In this document: positions 1-8,491 of the stretch, piece by piece
How the letters are laid out: each line of letters opens with the position of its first letter
Numbering within the stretch: position 1 is the first letter of the stretch
NCBI RefSeq assembly: GCF_044797955.1
Contig: NZ_CP085211.1
Coordinates: 1,054,001-1,118,000, forward strand
Length of the DNA stretch: 64,000 nt
Reading direction: 5' to 3'
Source of the DNA: Idiomarina seosinensis_A
Lineage (GTDB): Bacteria; Pseudomonadota; Gammaproteobacteria; Enterobacterales; Alteromonadaceae
Position numbers and translations under genes: made by a program
Notes under the pieces: model-generated
Database searches by the model: none
What the model was told of the DNA's origin: nothing
Seen by the model: the letters and a program-made list of their open reading frames with translations, nothing else

Positions 1-209
1 ACGCCGACTGGATCGAGGATTTTGCCAAAGTCCGGTTAAAGGCATCACGGCGCCCCTATTTACTGCATTTACAACGTCCTTCATTAAGTTGGCAGGGCGT
101 CGATGCGACCATTGAATTTACTTTACCCACAGGTAGTTTTGCGACCACCTGTATTAATGAACTAATTGATTTAACGGTGACTGAAAATGATGAAGATTCT
201 GTTGAGTAA
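1..209 (+). CDS. truD: tRNA pseudouridine synthase D, C-terminal end (partial)
   Basis: The open frame begins upstream of the window (first full codon at base 3) and stops with TAA at 207-209, giving about 68 residues. The end reads as the TruD C-terminus: an Arg-rich segment, PYLLHLQRPSLSW, then FTLPTGSFATTCINELI, which fits the conserved 'lPxGsyAT' tail of the family. TruD makes pseudouridine 13 in tRNA-Glu. It lies directly before surE and overlaps it by 23 bases, the usual gammaproteobacterial truD-surE-pcm order. The catalytic Asp region lies outside the window, so the call rests on the tail and on gene order. Confidence 0.85.
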   Translation, partial: ADWIEDFAKVRLKASRRPYLLHLQRPSLSWQGVDATIEFTLPTGSFATTCINELIDLTVTENDEDSVE

Positions 210-939
210 CGATGATGGTGTTCATGCGCCGGGCATACATGCGCTGTATAACGCACTAAAAGAAGTCGCCGATGTCCGGGTTATTGCACCTGATCGCAAC
301 TGCAGCGGTGCTTCTAACTCTTTAACCCTGCATAACCCTTTGCGTTTGCAGCAGCTGGATAACGGTTTTTATTCACTTAACGGAACACCGACCGACTGTG
401 TTCACCTGGGAACCAACTCACCATTTGCCGACGAAGTGGATCTGGTGGTGTCAGGTATCAATGACAGCCCCAATATGGGCGACGACGTCTTGTATTCAGG
501 TACGGTTGCGGCGGCGATGGAAGGGCGTTTTAAAGGGTTGCCGGCTATTGCCGTATCTATGGGTGGTCGAGGTCATGACCATTATGATACCGCAGGCCGG
601 GTAGTGGCCGAACTGATTGCTGCAATGGAAAAGGATCCTTTGCGACTGGACACGGTGCTCAACATTAATGTTCCTTATACCACTTACGAACAAATTAAAG
701 GAACGCGGGTTACCCGCTTAGGCCGCCGGCACCGCGCTGAGACTATGGTGCATGACCGTGATCCCTTTGGCCGTGAAATATTTTGGTATGGACCTATCGG
801 GCACCATAGTGACGATGCCCCGGATACCGATTTTACGGCTATCCATGAGGGCTATGTATCAATTACCCCATTAAGCCTGGACATGACTGCAAAGCGACAC
901 CAGGATACCCTTAACGACTGGTTATCAACAGAGCAATGA
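187..939 (+). CDS. surE: 5'/3'-nucleotidase SurE
   Basis: SurE is a metal-dependent survival phosphatase acting on nucleoside monophosphates, grouped with stationary-phase functions. The 250-residue product starts MMKILLSNDDGVHAPG, where the Asp pair of SNDDG binds the metal. It then has GASNSLT and SGINDSPNMGDDVLYSGTV, the family's signature motifs. A start at the second Met (base 190) is equally possible and is the form usual in the family. The gene overlaps truD by 23 bases and pcm by 4 bases, so translation is probably coupled along truD-surE-pcm. Length is normal and nothing is broken. Confidence 0.96.
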   Translation: MMKILLSNDDGVHAPGIHALYNALKEVADVRVIAPDRNCSGASNSLTLHNPLRLQQLDNGFYSLNGTPTDCVHLGTNSPFADEVDLVVSGINDSPNMGDDVLYSGTVAAAMEGRFKGLPAIAVSMGGRGHDHYDTAGRVVAELIAAMEKDPLRLDTVLNINVPYTTYEQIKGTRVTRLGRRHRAETMVHDRDPFGREIFWYGPIGHHSDDAPDTDFTAIHEGYVSITPLSLDMTAKRHQDTLNDWLSTEQ

Positions 940-1574
940 TGGGCCTCTCGACATCGGGCGCAGCCCGTAAACTGGGGCAGATACTACGTCAGGCCGGTAT
1001 CAGTAACGAGCAAGTGCTGGCGGCTATTGAACAGACACCGCGGCAACTTTTTATGCCTGAATCATTGGCGCATAAAGCGTTTGAGAATACTGCGCTGCCC
1101 ATCGGTAACGGGCAGACCATTTCGCAGCCGCTGATGGTCGCCACTATGACCCAGTTATTAATGCAGCATGACTGCCACCGAGTGCTGGAGGTTGGCACGG
1201 GTTCTGGTTATCAGACCGCGATTTTGGCGCAGCTGATAGATAAAGTTTTTAGTATTGAACGTATCGCTCAGTTACAGTACCAGGCAAAACGCCGGTTACG
1301 TAATCTGGACTTGCACAATGTGGCCATGCGCCATGGTGACGGCTGGGAGGGTTGGCGCAGTAAGGCTCCTTTTGACGGGATCATTGTTACTGCTGCAGCA
1401 ACCGAAGTGCCGCGCGCACTGGTGGAACAACTGGCCGACGGTGGGGTAATGATTATTCCTGTGGGTAGTGAACAGCAGACGCTGACCGTACTGCGCCGAT
1501 TTGGTGAACAGATCGAACAGCAGCGTATTGGTGACGTCCGGTTTGTACCGCTGGTAAAAGGAGAGCTGCTGTGA
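936..1574 (+). CDS. pcm: Protein-L-isoaspartate O-methyltransferase
   Basis: This enzyme uses S-adenosylmethionine to methylate abnormal L-isoaspartyl residues so that aged proteins can be repaired. The 212-residue sequence has the AdoMet-binding motif EVGTGSGYQTAILAQL near residues 86-101 and the family's N-terminal PRQLFMPESLAHKAFENTALPI with GQTISQP. The C-terminus ends in the typical RFVPLVKGEL. The start overlaps the surE stop by 4 bases, and the stop overlaps the next gene by 4 bases, so this is a tightly packed operon. Start codons ATG at 936 and 939 are both possible. Confidence 0.96.
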   Translation: MMGLSTSGAARKLGQILRQAGISNEQVLAAIEQTPRQLFMPESLAHKAFENTALPIGNGQTISQPLMVATMTQLLMQHDCHRVLEVGTGSGYQTAILAQLIDKVFSIERIAQLQYQAKRRLRNLDLHNVAMRHGDGWEGWRSKAPFDGIIVTAAATEVPRALVEQLADGGVMIIPVGSEQQTLTVLRRFGEQIEQQRIGDVRFVPLVKGELL

Positions 1575-2158
1575 AGTTATTTTCAAGGCTTTATGATGCT
1601 GTTTTACGCTGGACCCAGCATCCCAGAGCGGAGTGGCTACTGGCTATAATTAGCTTTACCGAGTCAGTAATATTTCCTATTCCACCCGACGTCATGTTAG
1701 CGCCCATGTCAATGACACAGCCGCAACGGGCGTGGCGACTTGCTGGCATTACCACAGTGGCTTCAGTCGCCGGCGGTGTGCTGGGTTATTTTCTCGGCTA
1801 TTGGGCCTACGACGCCATTGTGATTCCGGCGGTTGAAGCTCTTGGCTACGAAGATAAACTGCAGCAGGTGTCTGTCTGGTTCAGTGACTATGGCATTTGG
1901 GTGGTTTTTATTGCCGGCTTTTCTCCGGTTCCCTATAAATTATTTACGGTCACGGCCGGGGTCATGCAGATGGCGTTTTTTCCCTTTGTGATTGCCTCAG
2001 CTATTAGCCGTGGGTTACGTTTTTACCTCGTTGCCTGGCTACTGAAAACCGGTGGCCCGACGATGGCCGTGAAGTTACGCACTTATGTCGACCGAATAGG
2101 CTGGGCGGTAGTCATCGCTGCGCTGCTGGGTTATCTTTTATACCTATGGCAGCGATAA
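1571..2158 (+). CDS. YqaA-like VTT-domain membrane protein
   Basis: A 195-residue integral membrane protein of the SNARE-associated/VTT (DedA-like) superfamily, similar to E. coli YqaA. It shows the re-entrant motif region ESVIFPIPPDVMLAPMSM, a Gly-rich GGVLGYFLGYW segment, then FIAGFSPVPYKLFTVTAGVMQM, which is the characteristic 'F..G..P.p.k..t..aG' part of the family. About four or five hydrophobic stretches are visible. DedA/VTT proteins are linked to lipid scrambling or transport; the substrate of this branch is not known. It overlaps pcm by 4 bases and nlpD follows after 9 bases, a position often seen in marine gammaproteobacteria. Confidence 0.85.
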   Translation: MKLFSRLYDAVLRWTQHPRAEWLLAIISFTESVIFPIPPDVMLAPMSMTQPQRAWRLAGITTVASVAGGVLGYFLGYWAYDAIVIPAVEALGYEDKLQQVSVWFSDYGIWVVFIAGFSPVPYKLFTVTAGVMQMAFFPFVIASAISRGLRFYLVAWLLKTGGPTMAVKLRTYVDRIGWAVVIAALLGYLLYLWQR

Positions 2159-2167
2159 GGATGTGGG

Positions 2168-3106
2168 ATGGATAGCGGCCGACAGCTGAATCACAGTAAC
2201 AGACTGTTGCTTATCGGTCTGACATTGCTGATCCTGGTTGGCTGCAGCCGCTCGACACCGGCTCCGGTAGAGGAATTATACACCGGTAAAGACTACCGTG
2301 ATTACCAGCCAAACTCACTTAAAAACGCTTCCCGTTACACGGTGAAAAAAGGTGAAACACTGTATACCATCGCCTTTCGAGCCAATTTGAATGTGGCTGA
2401 TTTAGCCCGTATAAATCAGTTACAGGAACCCTATACCATTTATCCCGGACAACAGCTGAGGCTGGTCGATAATGTGCTGCAATCGCAGCCGACAACCTCT
2501 GTTGTAAATACTAAAAAGAATAAAAATATCGCTTCATCCTCGGCAAAAGATCTAAACACAACCGTTGATAAGTCCGCAAAGAACGCGTATCGTCAAAATG
2601 AAGAGACTGAAAAAACGGTTGCAAAACAACCAACTAATAAGCCAAAGCCGAGGTTAGCAAAGAACACAAAGAACACAAAGGCACAGCCGGCGGCAGCTAA
2701 AGCCAAGTCTAAGTCCATGCGTGACAGTAAAGACATAGCCTGGCAGTGGCCCGTTAAAGGTGAGGTGATAGCCGACTTTTCCTTAGCCGAACCCGGTAAT
2801 AAAGGGCTGGACTTTTCCGGGAAGCTCGGTGATCCGGTAGCCGCGGCCGCAGCGGGTAAAGTGGTTTATGTTGGTAACGCACTGCGTGGTTTTGGTCAGT
2901 TAGTCATTTTAAAGCATAACGATGATTTTATAACGGCGTATGCCCACAATCATCGGGTGCTGGTGGCGGAGCAACAGTGGGTTGAAGCGGGACAAGTAAT
3001 CGCCGAAATGGGTGACTCAGGAACGCAGCGCGTGAAGCTGCATTTCGAGGTTCGGTTCCGTGGAAAGTCAGTCAACCCGCGCCATTATCTGCCAAACTCA
3101 CGTTGA
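2168..3106 (+). CDS. nlpD: NlpD-type lipoprotein, LysM plus degenerate M23 domain
   Basis: An outer-membrane lipoprotein that activates the amidase AmiC during cell separation. The signal sequence ends in a lipobox (LILVGC, Cys near residue 26). A LysM peptidoglycan-binding domain follows (YTVKKGETLYTIAFRANL to YPGQQLRLV, about residues 57-101), then a low-complexity Lys/Thr/Ala linker containing a 9-base tandem repeat encoding NTKNTK (near 2660-2680), then an M23 domain. The M23 domain has NKGLDFSGK and KLHFEVRF, where active peptidases have His ligands, so it should be an activator and not an enzyme, as in E. coli NlpD. As in enterics it precedes rpoS, whose main promoter often lies inside nlpD. 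Confidence 0.93.
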   Translation: MDSGRQLNHSNRLLLIGLTLLILVGCSRSTPAPVEELYTGKDYRDYQPNSLKNASRYTVKKGETLYTIAFRANLNVADLARINQLQEPYTIYPGQQLRLVDNVLQSQPTTSVVNTKKNKNIASSSAKDLNTTVDKSAKNAYRQNEETEKTVAKQPTNKPKPRLAKNTKNTKAQPAAAKAKSKSMRDSKDIAWQWPVKGEVIADFSLAEPGNKGLDFSGKLGDPVAAAAAGKVVYVGNALRGFGQLVILKHNDDFITAYAHNHRVLVAEQQWVEAGQVIAEMGDSGTQRVKLHFEVRFRGKSVNPRHYLPNSR

Positions 3107-3187
3107 GTTTAGCAGTCTGATAAGTTGTTATATTGCGAAGGGCGATAGCAATTGCCCGTTACGGATGAGCAGCAAGGAGATGGTAAT

Positions 3188-4192
3188 ATGAGTCAGATCA
3201 AACCAGAGCTCGAAGACGAAGCAGAGAATATAACAGAAGCGGAAAAAGAGAAACCGGCCGAGTCCACGGCGCAAGAGGGTAAAGCAACCCGCCATGCTGA
3301 GGAAGAAGAGCTTGAATTAAGTGAAGCGCTGGCCTCGGGCAATCAATACCAGCGTAAAATGGACGCTACCCAATTGTACTTGGGAGAAATTGGCTTTTCT
3401 CCTTTACTCAGCGCAGCCGATGAGGTGTATTACTCGCGGCGTGCCTTAAAAGGTGATGAAGCTGCTCGTCGCCGGATGATTGAAAGCAACCTGCGGTTGG
3501 TGGTTAAAATCGCCCGGCGCTATTCCAATCGCGGTTTAGCGTTGCTGGACTTAGTTGAGGAAGGCAATCTAGGCCTGATCCGCGCGGTGGAAAAATTTGA
3601 TCCCGAGCGCGGTTTTCGTTTTTCCACCTATGCTACCTGGTGGATCCGGCAAACCATCGAGCGTGCCATCATGAATCAAACGCGTACCATTCGCCTGCCG
3701 ATTCATGTGGTAAAAGAACTGAATGTTTACTTGCGTGCGGCGCGTGAGCTGGCGCATAAACTGGATCATGAGCCAACCGCAGAAGATATTGCTGAAAGCC
3801 TTGATAAGCCGGTAGAAGATATTACCAAAATGCTGCGTCTGAATGAGCGGGTGAGTTCGGTCGATGTCCCCATGGGCGGCGATGGTGATAAAGTATTGCT
3901 GGATATGTTGACTGATGATAACGACACCGATCCGGCCAATGTTATACAAAACAGCGATCTAAAACAAAGCATTACCGAATGGCTGGACGTGCTCAGCAGC
4001 AAACAAAAAGAAGTGCTGGCACGTCGTTTCGGGCTTCTGGGCTATGAGCCCTCGACGCTGGAAGATGTGGGTCATGAAATTGGCCTGACCCGTGAGCGTG
4101 TCCGTCAAATACAGGTCGAGGCATTACGCCGCCTGAAGGACCTGCTGAAGCAACGTGGCCTAAATCTGGAATCCTTATTCTCAGAAGAGTAA
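3188..4192 (+). CDS. rpoS: RNA polymerase sigma factor RpoS (sigma-38)
   Basis: The general-stress and stationary-phase sigma factor. The product is 334 residues from the ATG at 3188, chosen because AAGGAG sits at 3174-3179; the frame is open further up to a TTG at 3152 but that start has no good ribosome site. An acidic N-terminus is followed by region 1.2 (DATQLYLGEIGFSPLLS), regions 2.1-2.4 (ESNLRLVVKIARRY, GNLGLIRAVEKFDPERGFRFSTYATWWIRQ), region 3, and a region 4 helix-turn-helix (TLEDVGHEIGLTRERVRQIQ). All regions are intact. It converges with mutS, five bases away. Confidence 0.98.
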   Translation: MSQIKPELEDEAENITEAEKEKPAESTAQEGKATRHAEEEELELSEALASGNQYQRKMDATQLYLGEIGFSPLLSAADEVYYSRRALKGDEAARRRMIESNLRLVVKIARRYSNRGLALLDLVEEGNLGLIRAVEKFDPERGFRFSTYATWWIRQTIERAIMNQTRTIRLPIHVVKELNVYLRAARELAHKLDHEPTAEDIAESLDKPVEDITKMLRLNERVSSVDVPMGGDGDKVLLDMLTDDNDTDPANVIQNSDLKQSITEWLDVLSSKQKEVLARRFGLLGYEPSTLEDVGHEIGLTRERVRQIQVEALRRLKDLLKQRGLNLESLFSEE

Positions 4193-4197
4193 GGGCC

Positions 4198-6795
4198 TCA
4201 GTTATAACGGTTCTTCCACTCATACAGCAGGTCTAACGCCTGTTTTGCAGTCAACTGGTCGACATCAAGTTCGGCCAGTTGCGCTGCTAGCTCTCCCCCC
4301 GCAACTATTGCACTGCTTGGCGCATTGTTATCAGGTATAGATTTGGATTCAGGGTCAGGTAAGGGCAGGCTGCGCTGACCGCTTGCTGCGTCCTGTTCCA
4401 GTTCATTCAGTTTCAGCCGTGCCGCCTTAATGACCCCGGCCGGAACGCCGGCTAAGGCAGCCACCTGGAGTCCGAAACTTTGATTAGCCGATCCTTCTGC
4501 AACGCGGTGCAGAAAAACGATACTGTCGTTATGTTGCTGTGCTTCGACATGAATATTAGCCGTCGCAGTAAGCTGCTCGGCCAGTTCCGTTAATTCAAAG
4601 TAATGAGTAGCAAACAGAGTCAGGCAACCGCACTCATGAGCCAGCTGTTCTGCCACAGCCCAGGCCAGTGACAGCCCGTCATAGGTAGAAGTACCGCGGC
4701 CAATTTCATCCATCAGTACCAGACTCTCGGCACTGGCATTATGTAAGATATTCGCCGTTTCCGTCATCTCGACCATAAAGGTTGAGCGACCCGAAGCAAT
4801 GTCATCGGCAGCCCCAATGCGGGTAAAAATACGGTCGAACTGACCGATAACAGCGGACTTAGCAGGGACAAAACAACCCATATGAGCGAGGATGACAATC
4901 AACGCTGCCTGGCGCATGTAAGTTGATTTTCCGCCCATATTGGGACCAGTGATCATCAGCATGCGACGTTCAGGAGACAGTTCAATGTCGTTGGCAATAA
5001 AGGGTTTTTCGCTTAAACGCTCAATAACCGGATGCCGAGATTGCTGCAGACACAGAACATTGTTTTCTGCGCTTAACTGAGGTCGGCAGTAATTTTGTAA
5101 ACTGGCCAGCTTGGCAAAGGCCGCCAGTGTATCCAGTTCAGCCAGCGCAGTAGCGCTTTGTTGCAGCTCGGCTAACCAGGGAAGGCAGTGATCAAATAAC
5201 TGTTCGTATAGCCATTTTTCCCGGGCTAGCGAGCGAGACTGTGCCGTCAGCACTTTATCCTCGTGCTGCTTTAATTCGGTAATGATGTAGCGTTCAGTGT
5301 TTTTGAGCGTCTGCCGGCGCTGATAGTCCGCCGGGATATCACCGGATGCATTACGGGACACTTCGATAAAATAACCATGGACTTTATTAAAGCCCACTTT
5401 TAGGGTGGCAATGCCGGTTCGTTCCCGCTCTCGTTGTTCCAGCTGTTGAAGGTAGTCACTGGCACCGGATGCCAGCGAACGCAGCTGGTCCAGTTCTTCA
5501 TCGTAGCCTTCAGCCAATACGCCGCCATCGCGGATTAGCACCGGAGGTTGTTCAATGATTGCCTGCTGCAGCAGATGTTGCAGCTGTTGAAAATCGTGCA
5601 GTCGCTGATTAATAAAGGTTAATGCCTGCGCCTGACAGTCTGCGGTCAGTTCCGGTAATAACGCCAGACTATCGCGCAAGCGTGCAAAATCACGGGGTCG
5701 TGCACTGCGCAGCCCGATACGGGCAACGATACGCTCAATATCGGCCAGTTGTTTTAGCTTATCCTGCAGTGGCAGGTAGTTGTCGTGCTGCAGAAGATAG
5801 TCAACTGCATCGTAACGTTGCTGTAGTAGCGATTGCTGCCGGACTGGGCGTTGCAGCCAGCGTTGAAAGTTACGGCTACCCATGGCCGACACAGTTTCAT
5901 CCAGTACTGCGGCTAAATGGGTATTAGCGGCCGAAAAGCTGTGCTGTAATTCCAAATTGCGGCGTGTTGCTGCATCCAGGATAATAGCGTCGTCCGGCGG
6001 CTCACGTAATAAAGAGCGAATGTGGGGCAAAGCTGCTTTCTGGGTTTCCTGCACGTAATGAAGGATAGCCCCGGCCGCGCCGATTAAGGGATCATTATCC
6101 TGCAGGCCGAAGCCCTGCAAATGGCCCGTGTCAAACTGCCGCAGTAATAACCCCAGGGCGGTATCCACATCAAACTCCCAGCCTGCCCTGCGGCAGCAAC
6201 GAGTTTGAGCAAGGGGCAACTGGCTCAGGTCCAGACCTTCGGGATACAGTAACTCAGCCGGCTGTATGCGTTGCAGCTCTGCGGCTAGCTGCTCGCGGGT
6301 ATTGGCTTGAGTTAGCCAGAAACGACCGCTGCTCAGCTCCAGAATAGCGATACTGAACCCCTGTTTAAGCGGGCCAAGGGCTACCAGCAAGTTCTGCTGG
6401 CGTTCGCTCAGCAATGACTCATCGGTAATTGTTCCCGGCGTCAGGATGCGCACTACTTTTCGCTCAACAGGTCCCTTGCTGGTAGCCGGATCACCAATTT
6501 GCTCACAGATGGCAACGGACTGACCTTTACTAACTAACCGCGCGAGATAATTTTCGGCGGCATGGTAGGGTACTCCAGCCATTGGGATGGGCTCGCCATT
6601 ACTGACCCCGCGCTGGGTTAGCGAAATATCCAGTAATTCTGCTGCCCGTTTGGCATCATCAAAGAAAAGTTCGTAAAAATCACCCATCCGGTAAAACAAC
6701 AGCATGTCATCATGTTCTGCTTTTATCCGCAGATATTGCTGCATCATGGGTGTGTGTGATGGGATCTTCTGTTCAGAGGAAGCAGACACTGGCAT
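4198..6795 (-). CDS. mutS: DNA mismatch repair protein MutS
   Basis: Recognises base mismatches and small loops and recruits MutL. The protein is full length (865 residues) with the N-terminal mismatch-binding domain carrying the Phe-x-Glu motif (MGDFYELFFDDA, about residue 37), a long clamp/lever region, and a C-terminal ABC-type ATPase. In the ATPase the P-loop is TGPNMGGKSTYMRQ and the Walker B region is LVLMDEIGRGTSTYDG, followed by ATHYFELTEL. It is convergent with rpoS and its start region faces pncC, a widespread gammaproteobacterial arrangement. Confidence 0.98.
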   Translation of the reverse strand: MPVSASSEQKIPSHTPMMQQYLRIKAEHDDMLLFYRMGDFYELFFDDAKRAAELLDISLTQRGVSNGEPIPMAGVPYHAAENYLARLVSKGQSVAICEQIGDPATSKGPVERKVVRILTPGTITDESLLSERQQNLLVALGPLKQGFSIAILELSSGRFWLTQANTREQLAAELQRIQPAELLYPEGLDLSQLPLAQTRCCRRAGWEFDVDTALGLLLRQFDTGHLQGFGLQDNDPLIGAAGAILHYVQETQKAALPHIRSLLREPPDDAIILDAATRRNLELQHSFSAANTHLAAVLDETVSAMGSRNFQRWLQRPVRQQSLLQQRYDAVDYLLQHDNYLPLQDKLKQLADIERIVARIGLRSARPRDFARLRDSLALLPELTADCQAQALTFINQRLHDFQQLQHLLQQAIIEQPPVLIRDGGVLAEGYDEELDQLRSLASGASDYLQQLEQRERERTGIATLKVGFNKVHGYFIEVSRNASGDIPADYQRRQTLKNTERYIITELKQHEDKVLTAQSRSLAREKWLYEQLFDHCLPWLAELQQSATALAELDTLAAFAKLASLQNYCRPQLSAENNVLCLQQSRHPVIERLSEKPFIANDIELSPERRMLMITGPNMGGKSTYMRQAALIVILAHMGCFVPAKSAVIGQFDRIFTRIGAADDIASGRSTFMVEMTETANILHNASAESLVLMDEIGRGTSTYDGLSLAWAVAEQLAHECGCLTLFATHYFELTELAEQLTATANIHVEAQQHNDSIVFLHRVAEGSANQSFGLQVAALAGVPAGVIKAARLKLNELEQDAASGQRSLPLPDPESKSIPDNNAPSSAIVAGGELAAQLAELDVDQLTAKQALDLLYEWKNRYN

Positions 6796-6829
6796 ACTTT
6801 ATTTATCTTATGAAGAGGGTACGACGGGT

Positions 6830-7330
6830 ATGATAACAAGCCAACAAAACTGGGCGCAACTAGTTAAAGAAGCGGGCGAGCTGGGTCAGCTTCTTAGTGC
6901 TAAAAAACAGACGGTTGCCACAGCCGAATCCTGTACTGGCGGTGGCATCGGTTATTTATTAACTGAAGTAACGGGCAGTTCTGCTTGGTTTAGCGGTGGC
7001 CTGATTGTCTATACTAATGCTCTGAAACAACAGTGGCTGGGGGTAACGGACCAAGCGTTGGCGGAGGGAGCTGTATCGGCGCCTTGTGTTGAAGCTATGG
7101 CACTGGGTGCAAAGCGTACCGCAGCCACTGACTGGGCGGTTTCGGTCAGTGGTGTCGCCGGCCCCGGTGGCGGCTCAGAAGATAAACCCGTCGGTCTGGT
7201 GTGGATGGCGATTGCCGGGCCAGATCAGTGTATTAGCTTTGCAAAACAGTTTCAGGGGGACCGCACCGCGGTGCGTTTGGCAACCCTTAACTGCGTGCTG
7301 ACTATGCTGATAAAAAAAGTATCGCAATAG
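6830..7330 (+). CDS. pncC: Nicotinamide-nucleotide amidohydrolase PncC (CinA C-terminal family)
   Basis: Deamidates nicotinamide mononucleotide to nicotinate mononucleotide in pyridine-nucleotide recycling. The product is 166 residues from the ATG at 6830, matching the usual single-domain length; upstream in-frame codons overlap mutS antisense and give an unlike N-terminus. It has the family motifs TVATAESCTGGGIGYLLT, WFSGGLIVYTNALKQQWLGV and VSVSGVAGPGGGSEDKPVGLVWMA. It is divergent from mutS and lies 65 bases before recA, the classical pncC-recA pairing. Confidence 0.94.
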   Translation: MITSQQNWAQLVKEAGELGQLLSAKKQTVATAESCTGGGIGYLLTEVTGSSAWFSGGLIVYTNALKQQWLGVTDQALAEGAVSAPCVEAMALGAKRTAATDWAVSVSGVAGPGGGSEDKPVGLVWMAIAGPDQCISFAKQFQGDRTAVRLATLNCVLTMLIKKVSQ

Positions 7331-7331
7331 C

Positions 7332-7359
7332 TTGATACTGTAAAAACATACAGTATACT
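7332..7359 (+). promoter_or_regulatory. recA sigma-70 promoter with LexA box in the spacer
   Basis: TTGATA at 7332-7337 and TATACT at 7354-7359 are separated by exactly 16 bases, and these 16 bases are CTGTAAAAACATACAG, a CTGT-N8-ACAG LexA (SOS) box. LexA bound here would cover the whole core promoter. The arrangement mirrors E. coli recA, where the LexA box also fills the spacer between a TTGATA -35 and the -10. It lies 37 bases before the recA ATG. Confidence 0.93.
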
Positions 7360-7395
7360 GTTTATAAAACCAGTAATTAAAAGTTGGAGTAACGT

Positions 7396-8484
7396 ATGAG
7401 CAACGATCGTTCAAAAGCCCTGGATGCGGCACTTGGTCAAATCGAGCGCCAGTTTGGTAAAGGGTCCATCATGCGTCTGGGTGACAACCAGACCATGGAT
7501 ATTGACTCAGTGTCAACAGGGTCACTGGGCCTTGATGTAGCACTAGGTATCGGCGGCTTGCCCTTTGGGCGGGTGGTTGAAATTTATGGCCCTGAGTCCA
7601 GTGGTAAAACAACCCTGACATTGCAAGTGATAGCAGAAGCTCAAAAAGCTGGGAAAACCTGCGCTTTTGTCGACGCTGAACATGCGTTGGATCCGATTTA
7701 TGCTGAAGCACTGGGTGTTAACGTTGACGACTTGCTGGTATCGCAACCGGACACCGGTGAGCAGGCACTGGAAATTTGTGACATGCTGGTTCGTTCCGGT
7801 GCCGTCGATGTGGTGATTGTTGACTCCGTAGCGGCGCTAACGCCTAAAGCAGAGATCGAAGGTGATATGGGCGACAGTCACGTCGGTCTGCAGGCGCGTT
7901 TGATGTCGCAGGCTTTACGTAAATTGACATCAAACATTAAAAAATCCAACAGCATGTGTATTTTCATCAACCAAATTCGCATGAAAATTGGTGTGATGTT
8001 TGGCAACCCGGAAACCACCACTGGCGGTAACGCACTTAAGTTTTACTCGTCAGTAAGGCTTGATATTCGCCGTACCGGCGCATTGAAAGAAGGTGATGAG
8101 GTGGTTGGTAACGAAACTCGGGTTAAAGTAGTGAAAAATAAAGTGGCGCCACCTTTTAAAGAAGCCAACTTTCAAATTTTATACGGTCGCGGTATCTCCA
8201 AAGAAGGTGAACTGATCGATCTGGGTGTAAAACACAAAATGGTAGATAAAGCCGGTGCCTGGTACAGCTACAATGGTGACAAAATTGGCCAGGGTAAGGC
8301 AAACTCTATGAAGTTCATGCAGGAAAACCCTAAGATTGCTAATGAGCTTGAAGGCCGCTTACGTGAACTGCTGCTGGCTAAGCCGGTCAAAAAAACCAAA
8401 GAAGATAGACAAGCTGAGGCTGAAGCGGCGAAAAAAAGCAGCAAAAGCAAGGCCGGTTCTGATGATGATCTGCCGTTAACCTAA
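7396..8484 (+). CDS. recA: Recombinase RecA
   Basis: Strand-exchange ATPase of homologous recombination and co-protease for LexA cleavage. The product is 362 residues, starting at an ATG with GGAG at 7386-7389. It shows the Walker A motif GPESSGKTT, the L1 region around GDSHVGLQARLMSQALRKL, and the L2 region FGNPETTTGGNALKFYSSVRLDIRR. The C-terminal tail is Lys/Asp-rich (SKSKAGSDDDLPLT), as usual. SOS control is visible in the promoter. No recX follows; the next gene is on the opposite strand, seven bases away. Confidence 0.99.
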   Translation: MSNDRSKALDAALGQIERQFGKGSIMRLGDNQTMDIDSVSTGSLGLDVALGIGGLPFGRVVEIYGPESSGKTTLTLQVIAEAQKAGKTCAFVDAEHALDPIYAEALGVNVDDLLVSQPDTGEQALEICDMLVRSGAVDVVIVDSVAALTPKAEIEGDMGDSHVGLQARLMSQALRKLTSNIKKSNSMCIFINQIRMKIGVMFGNPETTTGGNALKFYSSVRLDIRRTGALKEGDEVVGNETRVKVVKNKVAPPFKEANFQILYGRGISKEGELIDLGVKHKMVDKAGAWYSYNGDKIGQGKANSMKFMQENPKIANELEGRLRELLLAKPVKKTKEDRQAEAEAAKKSSKSKAGSDDDLPLT

Positions 8485-8491
8485 GCTTTTG

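Noticed and set aside
3569..3949. A 126-codon minus-strand frame opposite rpoS
   Set aside because: rpoS is intact and conserved here; the antisense frame has no start signal or recognisable domain.
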